From positions 620,001 to 684,000 of the forward strand of contig NZ_RQJW01000003.1 of the NCBI RefSeq assembly GCF_004028635.1: DNA of 64,000 nucleotides, read 5' to 3'. Of the stretch, positions 34,709-43,911 are shown piece by piece; within the stretch, counting starts at the first letter, position 1; each line of letters opens with the position of its first letter. This DNA comes from Streptomyces cyaneus. Its GTDB lineage: Bacteria > Actinomycetota > Actinomycetes > Streptomycetales > Streptomycetaceae. Made by a program: the position numbers and the translations under genes. Under the pieces are notes generated by a model. The model was not told where the DNA came from and ran no database searches. It saw only the letters and a list, made by a program, of their open reading frames with translations.

Positions 34709-35887
34709 ATGGCGTGGCTGAGGAAACGCGGCAGGCGGACGTTCGGGCTCGTGGCGGCGGCGAGTGCGGCGCTGGCGCTGACCGCCTGCAGCCCGGACGC
34801 ATCCGACGACGGGGACTCCGGGGACCGCGAGGCGAAGTACAAGCGCGTCATCGAAGACCCTCACCCCCGCCCCGCCGACGTCATCGAGGCGGCCGGCGCA
34901 CCTGCCGGCGTGGTCCGCTCGGACGACGGCTCGCTGCTCCTGACGTACGACGCAGGCAATGTCGAGGACGACGAGGGGCCGGCCGCCTTCGCCTGGCGCA
35001 TCGTGGACCCCGACGGCCGTACGGTCGCCGAGCACGCGGAACACACGGACGCGGAGGCGGCGCCGGCCAAGTTCAAGGGGGTGCGCGGGGGCTTCGTGCG
35101 TGTGCCGCCGGGAGAGGGGGCCGAGGGGGTGTACGCCCTCGACACACGCGGCAAGCGCCACAAGGTCACCGTCACCCAGACCCCGCTGCCCACCCGTCCC
35201 GGCGACATCCTGCTCGCCGAAGTGGAGCCGGCCCTCATCTACCGCCCCGCCACGCGCACCGCGGCGCCCCCGGCCGGCGTGCCGGACGACGCCATCAGCC
35301 TCGCCGTCGACGAGCGGGGCACAGCCTGGAGCCTGACCCAGCCGCTGACCGAAGACCCCGACCGCGTCGTACGGCAGCGCGACGGCCGCCCCCTTGGCTC
35401 CACGGTCGTCCCGAAGCCGTACGCGGGAGGCATCCTCGCGGCGCAGGGTGGCACCGCGGCGTTGTCCCTCATCCGGGGCGAGGGCGTGCGCGGCCTGTTG
35501 GTGACGACGGACGGCGGCGGGCACTGGCGGACGGCCCTCGGCGGCGGCATCCCCTGGAAGGACCTGAAGCGTGGCCCGGAGTCACTGGTCCTGGAGCTGC
35601 TTGCGGACGGGCGGCTCCTCGTCGGCGAGGAAGGCGGCCGCTACTGGCTCGCCGACGACCGCACCAACAGCGCCTTCCACGAGCTCAAGACGCCGGCGAG
35701 ATTCACGTCGTTCACCGTCGACGGCACGACGCTCTACGGCATCGCGGACACGACGACGGCGACGTACGACCTGGTGAAGGGCGAAGGGCTGTGGATCTCT
35801 CGCGACGGCGGCCACAAGTGGCGGCGCTACGAGCAGCGCGGACAGCGGCCGGCTGTCGGCTGGGTACTCACCGAATCCGAAAAGTGA
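34709..35887 (+). CDS. Lipoprotein with BNR/sialidase-like beta-propeller repeats
   Basis: 392 residues. A basic N-terminus, a hydrophobic stretch and LALTAC form a lipoprotein signal with lipid-bearing Cys near residue 26, so the protein is tethered outside the membrane. The body contains Asp-box (BNR) motifs such as TTDGGGHWRTAL and SRDGGHKWRRY, which mark propeller blades of sialidase-like and photosystem-assembly-like folds. No catalytic sialidase residues are apparent, so a binding role is more likely. ATG 34709 has GAGG 8 bases upstream. The 3' end overlaps the convergent small lipoprotein gene by 20 bases. Confidence 0.75.
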   Translation: MAWLRKRGRRTFGLVAAASAALALTACSPDASDDGDSGDREAKYKRVIEDPHPRPADVIEAAGAPAGVVRSDDGSLLLTYDAGNVEDDEGPAAFAWRIVDPDGRTVAEHAEHTDAEAAPAKFKGVRGGFVRVPPGEGAEGVYALDTRGKRHKVTVTQTPLPTRPGDILLAEVEPALIYRPATRTAAPPAGVPDDAISLAVDERGTAWSLTQPLTEDPDRVVRQRDGRPLGSTVVPKPYAGGILAAQGGTAALSLIRGEGVRGLLVTTDGGGHWRTALGGGIPWKDLKRGPESLVLELLADGRLLVGEEGGRYWLADDRTNSAFHELKTPARFTSFTVDGTTLYGIADTTTATYDLVKGEGLWISRDGGHKWRRYEQRGQRPAVGWVLTESEK

Positions 35888-36311
35888 TCCGCAGCGGCCG
35901 CAGGCCCGGCCGTCCGGTGGTGTCCAGTACCGCCTCGCCCGGTGCCGCAGCGCGGATGTCCCAGGCGCGGAAGCCCGGATCGGTCTCGTAGTCGACCGGT
36001 ACGAGGACGATCGCCGTGCCGTCGACGGTGGGGGTGGTCTCTCGCCAACGGCCGGAGAGACGCAGCTGGGTGGTGTCGCCCAGTGAGAGGGTGACGGTGC
36101 GGCCCGTGTCGTCCTGGGTGAGGACGGCCGGGGCGGTCGGCACGGGGGTGCCGGTCGTCGCCGCGGGGGTGGGAGTGGGAGTGGGACGGGAAGTGGCGGT
36201 ATGGGTGGGCGCGGGGGAGCTGTGCGGTGGGGAGTTGTCGGTGCAGGCGGCCGCCGCCACCCCGAGGAGCAGGGTGGCGGCGGCGCGCGGCAGAAGCGTC
36301 ATCCGTGTCAT
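35868..36311 (-). CDS. Small lipoprotein coupled to the M36 peptidase gene
   Basis: 147 residues. The signal ends LGVAAAACT, a lipobox with Cys near residue 23. A Pro/Thr-rich linker (TPTPTPAATTG) leads to one beta-rich domain of about 85 residues with VTLSLGDTTQLRLSGRW and a final PLRITFRI strand. The order of strands reminds me of chagasin-like (I42) protease inhibitors, but the hallmark loop motif is not clear, so this is only a guess. Its ATG overlaps the stop codon of the M36 metallopeptidase (ATGA), showing translational coupling. A role in anchoring, inhibiting or protecting against that peptidase would fit. Confidence 0.65.
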   Translation of the reverse strand: MTRMTLLPRAAATLLLGVAAAACTDNSPPHSSPAPTHTATSRPTPTPTPAATTGTPVPTAPAVLTQDDTGRTVTLSLGDTTQLRLSGRWRETTPTVDGTAIVLVPVDYETDPGFRAWDIRAAAPGEAVLDTTGRPGLRPLRITFRIR

Positions 36312-39300
36312 ACGAGCGGGATGTTGATGCAGGTGAGGATGGCTGCCTGGGCGTTGAGCTGCTGACTGGTGGCGTTGGGGTCGAGGCGTACCTTCTCGGC
36401 GTTCTGGACGGCCTCCAGGAAGGGGGTGTCCGCCTTCAGGTCGCTGTCGGTGTCGACGAGTTCATTCGGCTCGAAGGCGCCGTTGGCGAAGTTGAGCCAG
36501 GCGGCGAGCAGTTGGCGGTCGAGGGAACGCTTCGGATCCAGGAGCAGGTTGAGGAAGAGGACGTCCGCGGCCTTGTCCTGGGTGGACACGTCGACCTTCT
36601 CGGAGAACACCGCGCTCGAGTGCTGGACGATCTTCAGATAGCAGTCCAGCGTCTTCTTGCCGAGCCCGGTGAGGTCACCGGTCAGGTATTTGACGTACCA
36701 GACGTCGGCGAGCAGCGACAGCGGGGCATTGCCCTGGACGATGACGGGCATCCCGTCGGTCCCCGTACCGCCGTCGTCGTCGCGTGCCGTGAAGGACAGG
36801 TCGTACAGGCAGGGCTTGGCGTAGGTGTGGGCCCGGGTGTCCGTCAGGTCGCGCGGCTGGACGCTGGGGCTTCGGGCGGGGTCGGGGTCCGGCGGGTTGA
36901 CGAGCGAGGTGGTCGTGGCGGCCGGTGTGCCGTCGCCCCACGCCCAGCTCATGGTCTCGTCATCGCTGCCGGGGTCGGTGACCCTGGCGGTGTACCGCTT
37001 CTCCTCGCCCGCGTGGACGACGAGTGTCCGCCCGCCCGCGAGCTGCACGGCACCGGTTTTGTCGATGGCGGCGGTCGGGTCGACGTTGGCGACGGTGATC
37101 TCGGCCTCGCGGCAGGTGGTGGTGTCGTCGTCGCTGCCGCAGACCTTCACGGTGAAGGTGCCGTTGTCGCCGAAGACGAGCTCACGGCTGAAGGTGAGGG
37201 TGGCGTCGGGGCGGCTGTTCTCCAGCTGTCCGGGCAGGGCGACGGGTTTGCCGTCGCCGGGGTCGATGGTGGCGGTGAGCGGGTCGAGCCAGCCCGGGTC
37301 GGTGATCGTGCCGGCGACGGTGAGCTTGCCGCCCTCCTCACGCGGGCCCTGGACGGTGAAGGTCACCGTGGGCGCCACGTTGGTGACGGACACGGTCGCC
37401 GTGTCGGTGTCGGCCCCGGCGGCGTTGCCGACGCGCAGGCCGACGGTGTACGTGCCGTCCTGGCCGACCCGGTCGAAGAGCGGGCTGACGCCGGTCGCGT
37501 CGTCGTAGGCGCCGTCGCCGTCGAAGTCCCAGCTGTAACTGCCGCCGCCACCGGGGACGGTGGAGCCGCTCGCGTCGAGCCTTACGTCGGCGCCCTCCTC
37601 GGTGGCGTACGGCCCGCCCGCGTCGGCGGTGGGCCGGCAGCTCGCGGGGTAGTCGGTCGCCGGATTGGCCTGGTCCTGGCTCGGGGAGGTGGCACTCGCG
37701 CCCATGCCCCGGCCGGCGAAAACGCCCCACAGCAGGCACTGGTTGGCGCCGCCGTAATTGGCTCGGTCGGCGGCGAGGATACCGTCGCGGGCGTCGAGGA
37801 AGTCGGGTGAGGACGGCGTGAGCTTCATGCCGTCGACCATCAGCTGCTCGTGCCGCTGCTTTCCGGTGGCGTATCCGTGCGCGCCGACGAGGGCGGTGCG
37901 CATGTCCCACATGGCCGTGGCCCAGATCTCGCCGTCGGAGTGCACTTGGCAGCCGCCGGAGCAGAGGTCCGCGTAGGTGAGGTCGCTGTCGTTGTACGCG
38001 ACGCTGCGTACGCCGGTGGCCGAGCCGTTGTTGTACTCGCCGTACACCGGGTCGTTCCACATCGACGTCGCCACCGCGTCGCTCCAGCCCTCGCCGAGCG
38101 CGCCGGTCTGCTCGCCGTCGCCCATGTCGCCGCCGCCGACGAGCCGGTGGGACAGGCCGTGGCTGTACTCATGGGCGATGGTGTCGCCGTTCATGGCCCG
38201 GTGCATGTTGTGGTTGCCGCAGGAGGTACGTCCGACGAAGAGGCGCATGGTCGCGTTCTGGCCGTCGGCGGGGGTGCCGAAGTTGGCGTTGCAGGCAGAG
38301 CTCCCACTGGCGTCGAAGTCGACGTACACCTGGACGCGGTCGCCGCCGGCGCCACCGTTGCCGAGGTTGTCCTCCTGGAAGTTGCCCGACGCCTCGTCGA
38401 AGCCGAGTCCGTAGAGGTGGTCGTGCATGCGGTTGGTGTAGTAGAAGGCCTGGGTGACGACCGCGTCCCGGTCGGTGGTGAGGTCGGTGCCGCCGCTGGT
38501 GCGGAAGGCGTCCGTGAATGTGTAGTTGAAGTGCTGGTACGCCGGGTCTCCGGCGGCCGGTGTCTGGGGCTGGTAGCCGAGCGTCCCGTCGCCGTCGAGG
38601 TCCTGGGAGACCTCGGCGTTGTTGCCGGTGGTGACCCGGCCGGTGACCCAGGAACGGCCCAGGCCGCTGAAGGGGACGATCGTCGCGCTGCCGAGGGTCG
38701 GGTTCTGACCGGTGAAGACACGGCCCTCAGGGCCTTCGTTGCTGGTCAGGTCGGTGCGCAGGAGGACGGTGCCGTTCCCGGCGTCGACGACGGTGTCGTA
38801 CAGGTGCTTGTTGTCGGCGGTGAGTGTGGTCCGCCAGGCCGGTCGGGCGGTGCCGTCGGCCAGCGGGAAGGTGACCCGCGTGGCGGTGGCGGTACCGGGC
38901 GGGGTGGCGGTGCCGACGGAGGCCGCGGCCCGGTCCAGCGCGTCACCCTTGTCGAGGGCGACCGTCCCGGTGGCACGGGCCTCCGGGACGAGGCTGCCGG
39001 TGACGGTGAGGATACGGCCGGCCTTGTCGACGGCGACCGAGAGGCGGGCGCCGTGGACGGGGACACCCCGGTCCCTCTGGCCGATGAAGACGTGCCGTAC
39101 GCCGTTGTGCTCTGTGCGGTACGACTTGACGACCTCGAGGGCGTCCAACTCTGCGGCGGAGAGGCCGTAGAGGTCCGCGTGGTCGCGTATGTGGTCCAGT
39201 GCGAGGGTGCGCGGGTCGGCGGTACTCGTGCCCGTGAGGGCGTTGCGGCCCTGCGGAGTGATCCGCTTCGGCGTACCGAACCGGCTCCAGCGGATCGCCG

Positions 39301-39544
39301 TGCCGTCGAGTTCCTGTGCGGCGCGCAACTGCCCGGCCGTGGGCGGGACGCGCTTGTCACCGCGTACGTCGATGTTCCGGTACGGCAGATCCCGATGTTC
39401 CTGGGCGGCCGGTGTCTTCTGCGTCCTTGGATCCTCGCCGGCGTCGGCGGCCGACGACGGTGTGACCGTGACCGCCGGCAGTGCGAGCAGGACCGCTCCG
39501 ATGAGCAGTGATCGTGCGCGTCTCGATAAGCGTCTGGGTGGCAT
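36308..39544 (-). CDS. Secreted M36 (fungalysin/elastinolytic) metallopeptidase with PKD-like domains
   Basis: 1078 residues. Signal peptide (about 1-33), a FTP/PepSY-type propeptide (about 50-265), then the M36 catalytic domain. It has HEYSHGLSHRL (zinc His458 and His462, catalytic Glu459) and GEGWSDA, where Glu485 is the third ligand. About residues 640-920 are three Ig/PKD-type modules (DASGSTVPGGG, WDFDGDGAYDD). A C-terminal helical domain (LLADVWYVKYLTG to the end) resembles dockerin-adjacent domains but is unassigned. ATG 39544 follows GGGGGAGAGGG. Codon 6 is TTA, so translation probably needs bldA. It is coupled to the lipoprotein gene downstream. Likely a developmental or degradative extracellular protease. 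Confidence 0.9.
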   Translation of the reverse strand: MPPRRLSRRARSLLIGAVLLALPAVTVTPSSAADAGEDPRTQKTPAAQEHRDLPYRNIDVRGDKRVPPTAGQLRAAQELDGTAIRWSRFGTPKRITPQGRNALTGTSTADPRTLALDHIRDHADLYGLSAAELDALEVVKSYRTEHNGVRHVFIGQRDRGVPVHGARLSVAVDKAGRILTVTGSLVPEARATGTVALDKGDALDRAAASVGTATPPGTATATRVTFPLADGTARPAWRTTLTADNKHLYDTVVDAGNGTVLLRTDLTSNEGPEGRVFTGQNPTLGSATIVPFSGLGRSWVTGRVTTGNNAEVSQDLDGDGTLGYQPQTPAAGDPAYQHFNYTFTDAFRTSGGTDLTTDRDAVVTQAFYYTNRMHDHLYGLGFDEASGNFQEDNLGNGGAGGDRVQVYVDFDASGSSACNANFGTPADGQNATMRLFVGRTSCGNHNMHRAMNGDTIAHEYSHGLSHRLVGGGDMGDGEQTGALGEGWSDAVATSMWNDPVYGEYNNGSATGVRSVAYNDSDLTYADLCSGGCQVHSDGEIWATAMWDMRTALVGAHGYATGKQRHEQLMVDGMKLTPSSPDFLDARDGILAADRANYGGANQCLLWGVFAGRGMGASATSPSQDQANPATDYPASCRPTADAGGPYATEEGADVRLDASGSTVPGGGGSYSWDFDGDGAYDDATGVSPLFDRVGQDGTYTVGLRVGNAAGADTDTATVSVTNVAPTVTFTVQGPREEGGKLTVAGTITDPGWLDPLTATIDPGDGKPVALPGQLENSRPDATLTFSRELVFGDNGTFTVKVCGSDDDTTTCREAEITVANVDPTAAIDKTGAVQLAGGRTLVVHAGEEKRYTARVTDPGSDDETMSWAWGDGTPAATTTSLVNPPDPDPARSPSVQPRDLTDTRAHTYAKPCLYDLSFTARDDDGGTGTDGMPVIVQGNAPLSLLADVWYVKYLTGDLTGLGKKTLDCYLKIVQHSSAVFSEKVDVSTQDKAADVLFLNLLLDPKRSLDRQLLAAWLNFANGAFEPNELVDTDSDLKADTPFLEAVQNAEKVRLDPNATSQQLNAQAAILTCINIPLV

Positions 39545-39628
39545 GCCCTCTCCCCCGTCCGTTGGCTTCCTGACTTCGGACCGAGGACACGGTACGTGCG
39601 CATGACAAGTCGGGGAAGAGTGCGTGCT

Positions 39629-39645
39629 GCCCCGCTCAGGCGGGC
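39629..39645 (-). terminator. Short hairpin after the DUF5707-like gene
   Basis: GCCCCGC and GCGGGC flank a TCAG loop, with one bulged C. It lies 5 bases beyond the minus-strand stop codon at 39650 and upstream of the M36 gene. Small but well placed. Confidence 0.4.
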
Positions 39646-39649
39646 ACGA

Positions 39650-40447
39650 TCACCTGACGTCGACGAAGTCGCCGACTGCCGTGGACGGGCCGGTGGTAGC
39701 GGTGCCGGTGAAGAGGTAGCGGAAGTAGCCGTCGGTTGTGGCCTTGGTGGTGGTCTGCAGAGTGCCGTTGCTGCCAGTGGTGATGGTCTTCAGGGTGGTG
39801 TAGGTGGTGCTGCCCTTCTTGCGGAACTGCAGCTGGACCGACCGGCCCTGGTAGCCGGTGTAGGTGCCGCTCTCCCAGTTGGCGCGGGTCAGCTTGCCGG
39901 TGACCGTGATGGTCCTGCCCCTCTTCACCGGCTCGGGCGAGGCGTTGACCGTCACCTTGGCGTACCGCTTGAACTGTGCCGTGCCCGCGACGTCGACGGC
40001 TGTCCAGTCGTCGTTGGCGTCCTGCGCTTCGGCGAGCACATTCCAGGTGCCGGCCAGCCCGTTGTGGTCGAAGTCCCGCGCGGCGTCCACACCGAAGCTC
40101 ATCTTGCAGGTGGAAGTGGTGTGTTCGGTGGGCGACACGGTGCACGTGCCCGCGGGCGGGTAGGTCGGCAGGATCCCGTCGGCGTCATCGGTGTTGGGGC
40201 CGTGCCACAGATAGGCCCAGGACGCGGCAACACCGTCCGGGTCCGTGGCCGTCCACGTAATGGTGACGGTCTTTCTGGTGGTCAGGCCGAGCACGATGTC
40301 CTTACCGCCGTTGACGACGACGTTCGAGAACGTCGTGTCACTGGACGCGGCCGCGGTGCGACCCGCCGCTTGGGCTGCTGCCGGAATCACCGATGCGGAA
40401 AGGGCGGTCGCAAGGGATACGACAGCGACGGCAGGGCGGATGCGCAT
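39650..40447 (-). CDS. Secreted beta-sandwich protein (DUF5707-like)
   Basis: 265 residues. A signal peptide (about 1-28, ending AQAAG) leads to a first domain with SNVVVNGGKDIVLG and KTVTITWTATDPDG, and AYLWHGPNTDDADG. This resembles the DUF5707 proteins secreted by streptomycetes. The second domain has VKRGRTITVTGKLTRANW and VQLQFRKKGSTTYT, the Ig-like fold seen in many actinobacterial surface proteins. Four Cys (two pairs) could form disulfides. Function is unknown; extracellular binding or wall association is plausible. A purine-rich site (AAGGGGGACTCC) precedes ATG 40447. Confidence 0.7.
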   Translation of the reverse strand: MRIRPAVAVVSLATALSASVIPAAAQAAGRTAAASSDTTFSNVVVNGGKDIVLGLTTRKTVTITWTATDPDGVAASWAYLWHGPNTDDADGILPTYPPAGTCTVSPTEHTTSTCKMSFGVDAARDFDHNGLAGTWNVLAEAQDANDDWTAVDVAGTAQFKRYAKVTVNASPEPVKRGRTITVTGKLTRANWESGTYTGYQGRSVQLQFRKKGSTTYTTLKTITTGSNGTLQTTTKATTDGYFRYLFTGTATTGPSTAVGDFVDVR

Positions 40448-40650
40448 GGAGTCCCCCTTAGGGATTCGTCGGGCTCCCCGCTCCTCACGGCGAAGCCTGA
40501 TGAGGTGTCACGCTGGCTAGACCCGTCAGGGAGCGTCCCGGTTGTACCGCCAGGGCGTTCCCATTCGAACCGTGCGAGGACACAACCCCGGCTGCCCACT
40601 GCCCGACGCTGAGCAGCCGCTGAGGCTCGACGCGCTCGGAGTGACCCCGG

Positions 40651-40675
40651 GGCACGGCCCCGGCGGGGCCGTGCC
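40651..40675 (-). terminator. Strong hairpin terminator
   Basis: GGCACGGCCCC (40651-40661) and GGGGCCGTGCC (40665-40675) form a perfect 11-bp stem with a GGC loop, 9 bases beyond the minus-strand stop codon at 40685. Confidence 0.8.
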
Positions 40676-40684
40676 GCAGGGGCC

Positions 40685-41314
40685 TCAGGATGTGGGCTCG
40701 GCCAGCTGCGGCTCCAGCCGCACTTCGGTCACGCTCACACCTTCCGGAGCGCCGAACGCCTCAACCATCACGCCGCTGTTGATGTCGGTGACTTCCAGAG
40801 CCAAGTGCTCGGCCCCCACGCGCAGGTCGAGCCTTGCCACGGGCTCGCCCGAGAAGTCCGGCATGCGGTGGATCCGCGCCGCCGGGTAGCGCAGGCTCGT
40901 CAGCTTGTCCAGCAACTCCGCGTAGGTGTCCGTGTCCGTCCCCGAGAATGCCCTGCTGATGCGCAGTTGGTGCCTCTGGGCGGCGCACTCCTCCGACGCG
41001 GTCAGCGGCACCGGGTCGACCAGGACGGGCAGGGTGGTGTCCGGGGTCGGCTCCGCTGCCGTGGTGTCGGCCACGGAGGCCGACGCCACGTCATCGACGC
41101 CGCTGGAGACGTCCGGGGCACAGCTCTGCGAGATGAGATCCGCCATCTCGAGGAACCGCGCCTCCGCGTCGTCGTCGCTCGTCGCGACGGTGCTGACGGT
41201 GCTGACCTGGGAGGTCTCATCGGCGGTGGCGTTCTGCGTGCCGAAGCCGGCCAGGACGACGACACCGCCGAGCGTGGCCGCCAGCAAGGACTTCGGAAGG
41301 AAATTCGATCGCAT
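40685..41314 (-). CDS. Secreted protein of unknown function
   Basis: 209 residues. The signal peptide (LPKSLLAATLGGVVVLAGFG, then ATADE) is followed by a Ser/Thr/Asp-rich flexible stretch to about residue 110. A compact C-terminal domain contains CAAQRHQLRISRAFSGTDTDTY and RYPAARIHRMPDFSG with a two-Cys pattern. I recognise no family. ATG 41314 gives a proper signal peptide, whereas the longer open frame does not. The gene stands alone between a strong terminator and the isomerase gene's 3' end. Confidence 0.6.
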   Translation of the reverse strand: MRSNFLPKSLLAATLGGVVVLAGFGTQNATADETSQVSTVSTVATSDDDAEARFLEMADLISQSCAPDVSSGVDDVASASVADTTAAEPTPDTTLPVLVDPVPLTASEECAAQRHQLRISRAFSGTDTDTYAELLDKLTSLRYPAARIHRMPDFSGEPVARLDLRVGAEHLALEVTDINSGVMVEAFGAPEGVSVTEVRLEPQLAEPTS

Positions 41315-41397
41315 GTCCGTACCGTGCAGGCTGCTGACCACCGCCCACATGAGTACCCGTACTCAATCCATTGGATATCAGCCCGCGAACCGCCCTC

Positions 41398-42177
41398 TCA
41401 GAACGCGGAGTTGGCGAACCAGTGGGCCAGCAGGTGCTCGTCCCCCTCGTGGGCAAAGGCCTCTGCCTCGTGCGGCAGTCGGCCGTAAACGAGGAGGAGC
41501 AGGTCGGCCGCGGTTCCCTGGACCGTCGCGTCGGTGGCGGCCGTGGTCGGGTGGGCCGTGTCGAGCCCGAAGCTGTCGGGCCGCAGGCGGACGACCCAGC
41601 TCTCGTCCCCGTCGGTCGCACGGAAGCGGATGGTCTTGTCGGGGCCGCGCAGGTTGGCCACGTCGGGGGCGAAGAAGGTGGCGGAGGGCAGATTGACGAG
41701 GAACTCGTCGATCCCGTCGACCGCGAGCGGGCGGTCGATCGCGGGCCGCAGGCCGAGTGCGAGCTCGGCGTCAACCCGGTGCAACAGGGTCTCGAAGAGC
41801 ATCCGGCGTGCCCAGAATCGGGCGTACTGGTCGGCGCCCCATGCCCACATCGGCAGGTTCGGGTCGGTTGCCGCGAAGGCGTCCGCGGCCACGGTCGCGC
41901 TCTCCGCCAGCCAGTCGGCGTATCCGTCCTGCTGGTCCGGGAGCCGAAGGTCCACTTCACGCTTGCGCGGGGGTTCCTGGATGCGCGCCCGCAACAGGAC
42001 CGAGAACCAGCGCTGGACGCTGCCGGTGTGCTTGACCAGGTCGGCCAGCGTCCAGTCGGGACAACTGGGCACCGCTGTGACCAGGTCGGCGTCCTTGACC
42101 GCTGCGACGAACCGGGCAGTCTCCACCGCGACCGCCGTGCGGTGATCGACGTGGTGGGGGTGGTCGGACTTCTTCAT
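41398..42177 (-). CDS. Maleylpyruvate isomerase family (mycothiol-dependent, DinB-like) protein
   Basis: 259 residues. The N-terminal domain reads PSCPDWTLADLVKHTGSVQRWF, the DinB/MDMPI helix with the metal-binding His, followed by a later helix FWARRMLFETLLHRVDAE providing further ligands. The C-terminal half (TIRFRATDGDESWVVRL to GTAADLLLLVYGRLP) is the SCP2-like MDMPI C-domain. These proteins are metal-dependent and use mycothiol; only a few have known substrates. It lies 95 bases after the DHA2 exporter gene on the same strand, so the two may be co-transcribed and share MarR control. Confidence 0.88.
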   Translation of the reverse strand: MKKSDHPHHVDHRTAVAVETARFVAAVKDADLVTAVPSCPDWTLADLVKHTGSVQRWFSVLLRARIQEPPRKREVDLRLPDQQDGYADWLAESATVAADAFAATDPNLPMWAWGADQYARFWARRMLFETLLHRVDAELALGLRPAIDRPLAVDGIDEFLVNLPSATFFAPDVANLRGPDKTIRFRATDGDESWVVRLRPDSFGLDTAHPTTAATDATVQGTAADLLLLVYGRLPHEAEAFAHEGDEHLLAHWFANSAF

Positions 42178-42272
42178 CGTGACATGCCTTTCGGAGAAAC
42201 TGCGGGTTCAACCGGACGGCTGGTTCGGCTCGTTCGGCTGGTTTGGCTGGTTACGCCTGGCGAGGAGCACGG

Positions 42273-43781
42273 TCACACGAGCTCGGCACCGGCTTCCGCC
42301 TCCGACGACCCCACCGTCCCGGAGTCCGCGACCTTCCTCGGCACGGGCGTACGAGGCGCGTGCGCCGACTTGATGCCGACGAGGGCCACGGCGACCACCA
42401 GACCGAAGGCCACTCCGGCGATCACGAAGCTCATCGTGAACTGGCTCTCCTGGGGCAGCGCGGGCGCTCCGTCCGGAAGCGCAATGGTCTTCGACGCCAG
42501 CAGCGAGGTGATCACCGCGCTCGCGACGGCGCTGCCCACCGAGCGGGAGATGGAGTTGATGCCGTTGGCGATGCCGGACTGGTGGGCGGGGACGCCGGCG
42601 ACGATGAGCGCGGGCATGGCGGCGTAGCCGAAGCTGATCGCCAGGCCGATGACCATGCCCGCACCGATCACCGAGGCCGTCGCATCGTGCGCGACGCTCA
42701 GCCACGTGAAGCCGAGCACTCCGAAGGCGGCCCCGGCGGCCAGGGTGAAGCGCGCGCCGAGTCGACGCACCAGTACGCCGCCGAACTGGGCGCCCACGAG
42801 CGAGACGAGTGTGGTCGGAAGCAGGTACACCACGGACGCTTCGAGCACGGAAGCGCCGAAGCCGTAGCCTGCGACGTCCTCGGGCATCTGGACGAGGTAC
42901 GAGACGCCGATGAACTGCGCGAACATCGCAAAACCCAGCAACAGCCCGGCCAGGTTGGTGAAGAGAACGGGCCGGTGGACGAACATCTTCATGTCCACCA
43001 TGGGTTCCTTGACCCGGTTCTCGGCGACGACCCACACCGCCGCCATCACGACCGCCCCCGCGAAGGAGCCGAGCGTACGGCCGGACGTCCACCCCCACTC
43101 GTGTCCCTGCGAGACGGGCAGAAGCAGCAGCATCAGCAGCATCGCCAAGGTGACCGCGCCCAGCCAGTCCGTCCGGCCGCCCGTCGTAGTCCGGGAAGCG
43201 GGCACTACGAACAACACACCTGCCAGCGCCACCACCGCGAGCACCACCGCGAGCCAGAAGACCCGGTGGTAGTCGGGGTCGGAGCCGCGGGTGAGGAGTC
43301 CCGCGCCGACCAGCGCGAGCCCGCTGCCGAACGCGAGCGTGCCGCTGACCAGGGCCATGGCGCCATGCAGCTTCTCCGGCCTGATCTCTTCGCGGAGGAT
43401 GGAGAGGGCCAGCGGAAAGATCGCGGTTGCCGCACCCTGCATCACTCGGCCGACGATCAGCCATGTCAGCGAGGTGGTGGTGGCGGCGAGCACCGAGCCC
43501 GCGATCATCACGAGCAGAACGCCGACGAGGGTGGGCTTCTTGCCGTGCTGGTCGCCGAAGCGGCCGAGCAGCGGGGTGAAGACCGCGGCCGACAGAAGCG
43601 TGGCGGTGGTCACCCAGCTGACGCTTGCCGTGGTGGCCCGCAGCTCGCTCTGGATGATTCCCAGGATCGGGACCACCAGCGTCTGCATCATCGAGACGAC
43701 CATCGCGGCAAGGCCGAGCACGAGGACGACCGCGGCGTCCGCTGACTGTCGCCGGGGCGCCGTGTGCTGCGCGTGAGGCAC
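42273..43781 (-). CDS. DHA2-type (14-helix) MFS drug exporter
   Basis: 502 residues with about 14 hydrophobic segments. SWVTTATLLSAAVFTPLLGRFGD holds the family's first signature and motif A (LGRFGDQHGKKP). LIVGRVMQGAATAIFPLALSILREE is the second signature of the EmrB/QacA group. These proteins export drugs or metabolites by proton antiport. GTG 43781 is chosen because AGGGAAGAG precedes it and the extra N-terminal serine-rich codons do not look real. It is divergent from a MarR regulator across three operator-like repeats, a standard inducible efflux arrangement. Confidence 0.92.
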   Translation of the reverse strand: MPHAQHTAPRRQSADAAVVLVLGLAAMVVSMMQTLVVPILGIIQSELRATTASVSWVTTATLLSAAVFTPLLGRFGDQHGKKPTLVGVLLVMIAGSVLAATTTSLTWLIVGRVMQGAATAIFPLALSILREEIRPEKLHGAMALVSGTLAFGSGLALVGAGLLTRGSDPDYHRVFWLAVVLAVVALAGVLFVVPASRTTTGGRTDWLGAVTLAMLLMLLLLPVSQGHEWGWTSGRTLGSFAGAVVMAAVWVVAENRVKEPMVDMKMFVHRPVLFTNLAGLLLGFAMFAQFIGVSYLVQMPEDVAGYGFGASVLEASVVYLLPTTLVSLVGAQFGGVLVRRLGARFTLAAGAAFGVLGFTWLSVAHDATASVIGAGMVIGLAISFGYAAMPALIVAGVPAHQSGIANGINSISRSVGSAVASAVITSLLASKTIALPDGAPALPQESQFTMSFVIAGVAFGLVVAVALVGIKSAHAPRTPVPRKVADSGTVGSSEAEAGAELV

Positions 43782-43814
43782 GAATCTCTTCCCTACGTGA
43801 GAGCTCGACGAACT

Positions 43815-43889
43815 ACTTGAGAACATCGAAGCTTGAGAACTTCAAGCAATAGGCGAGACCGTAGCCACCGATATTTGAGATCGTCAAGT
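43815..43889. promoter_or_regulatory. Three matching inverted repeats, MarR operator candidates
   Basis: Between the divergent exporter and marR genes are three copies of an interrupted palindrome: CTTGA-GAACA-TCGAAG (43816-43831), CTTGA-GAACT-TCAAG (43832-43846) and TTTGA-GATCG-TCAAG (43874-43888). The first two are spaced 16 bases apart and the middle one is near-perfect. Placement between the two starts suits repression of both genes by the MarR protein. Confidence 0.65.
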
Positions 43890-43911
43890 TTTCGGGCGTA
43901 GGGTGGCGTGC

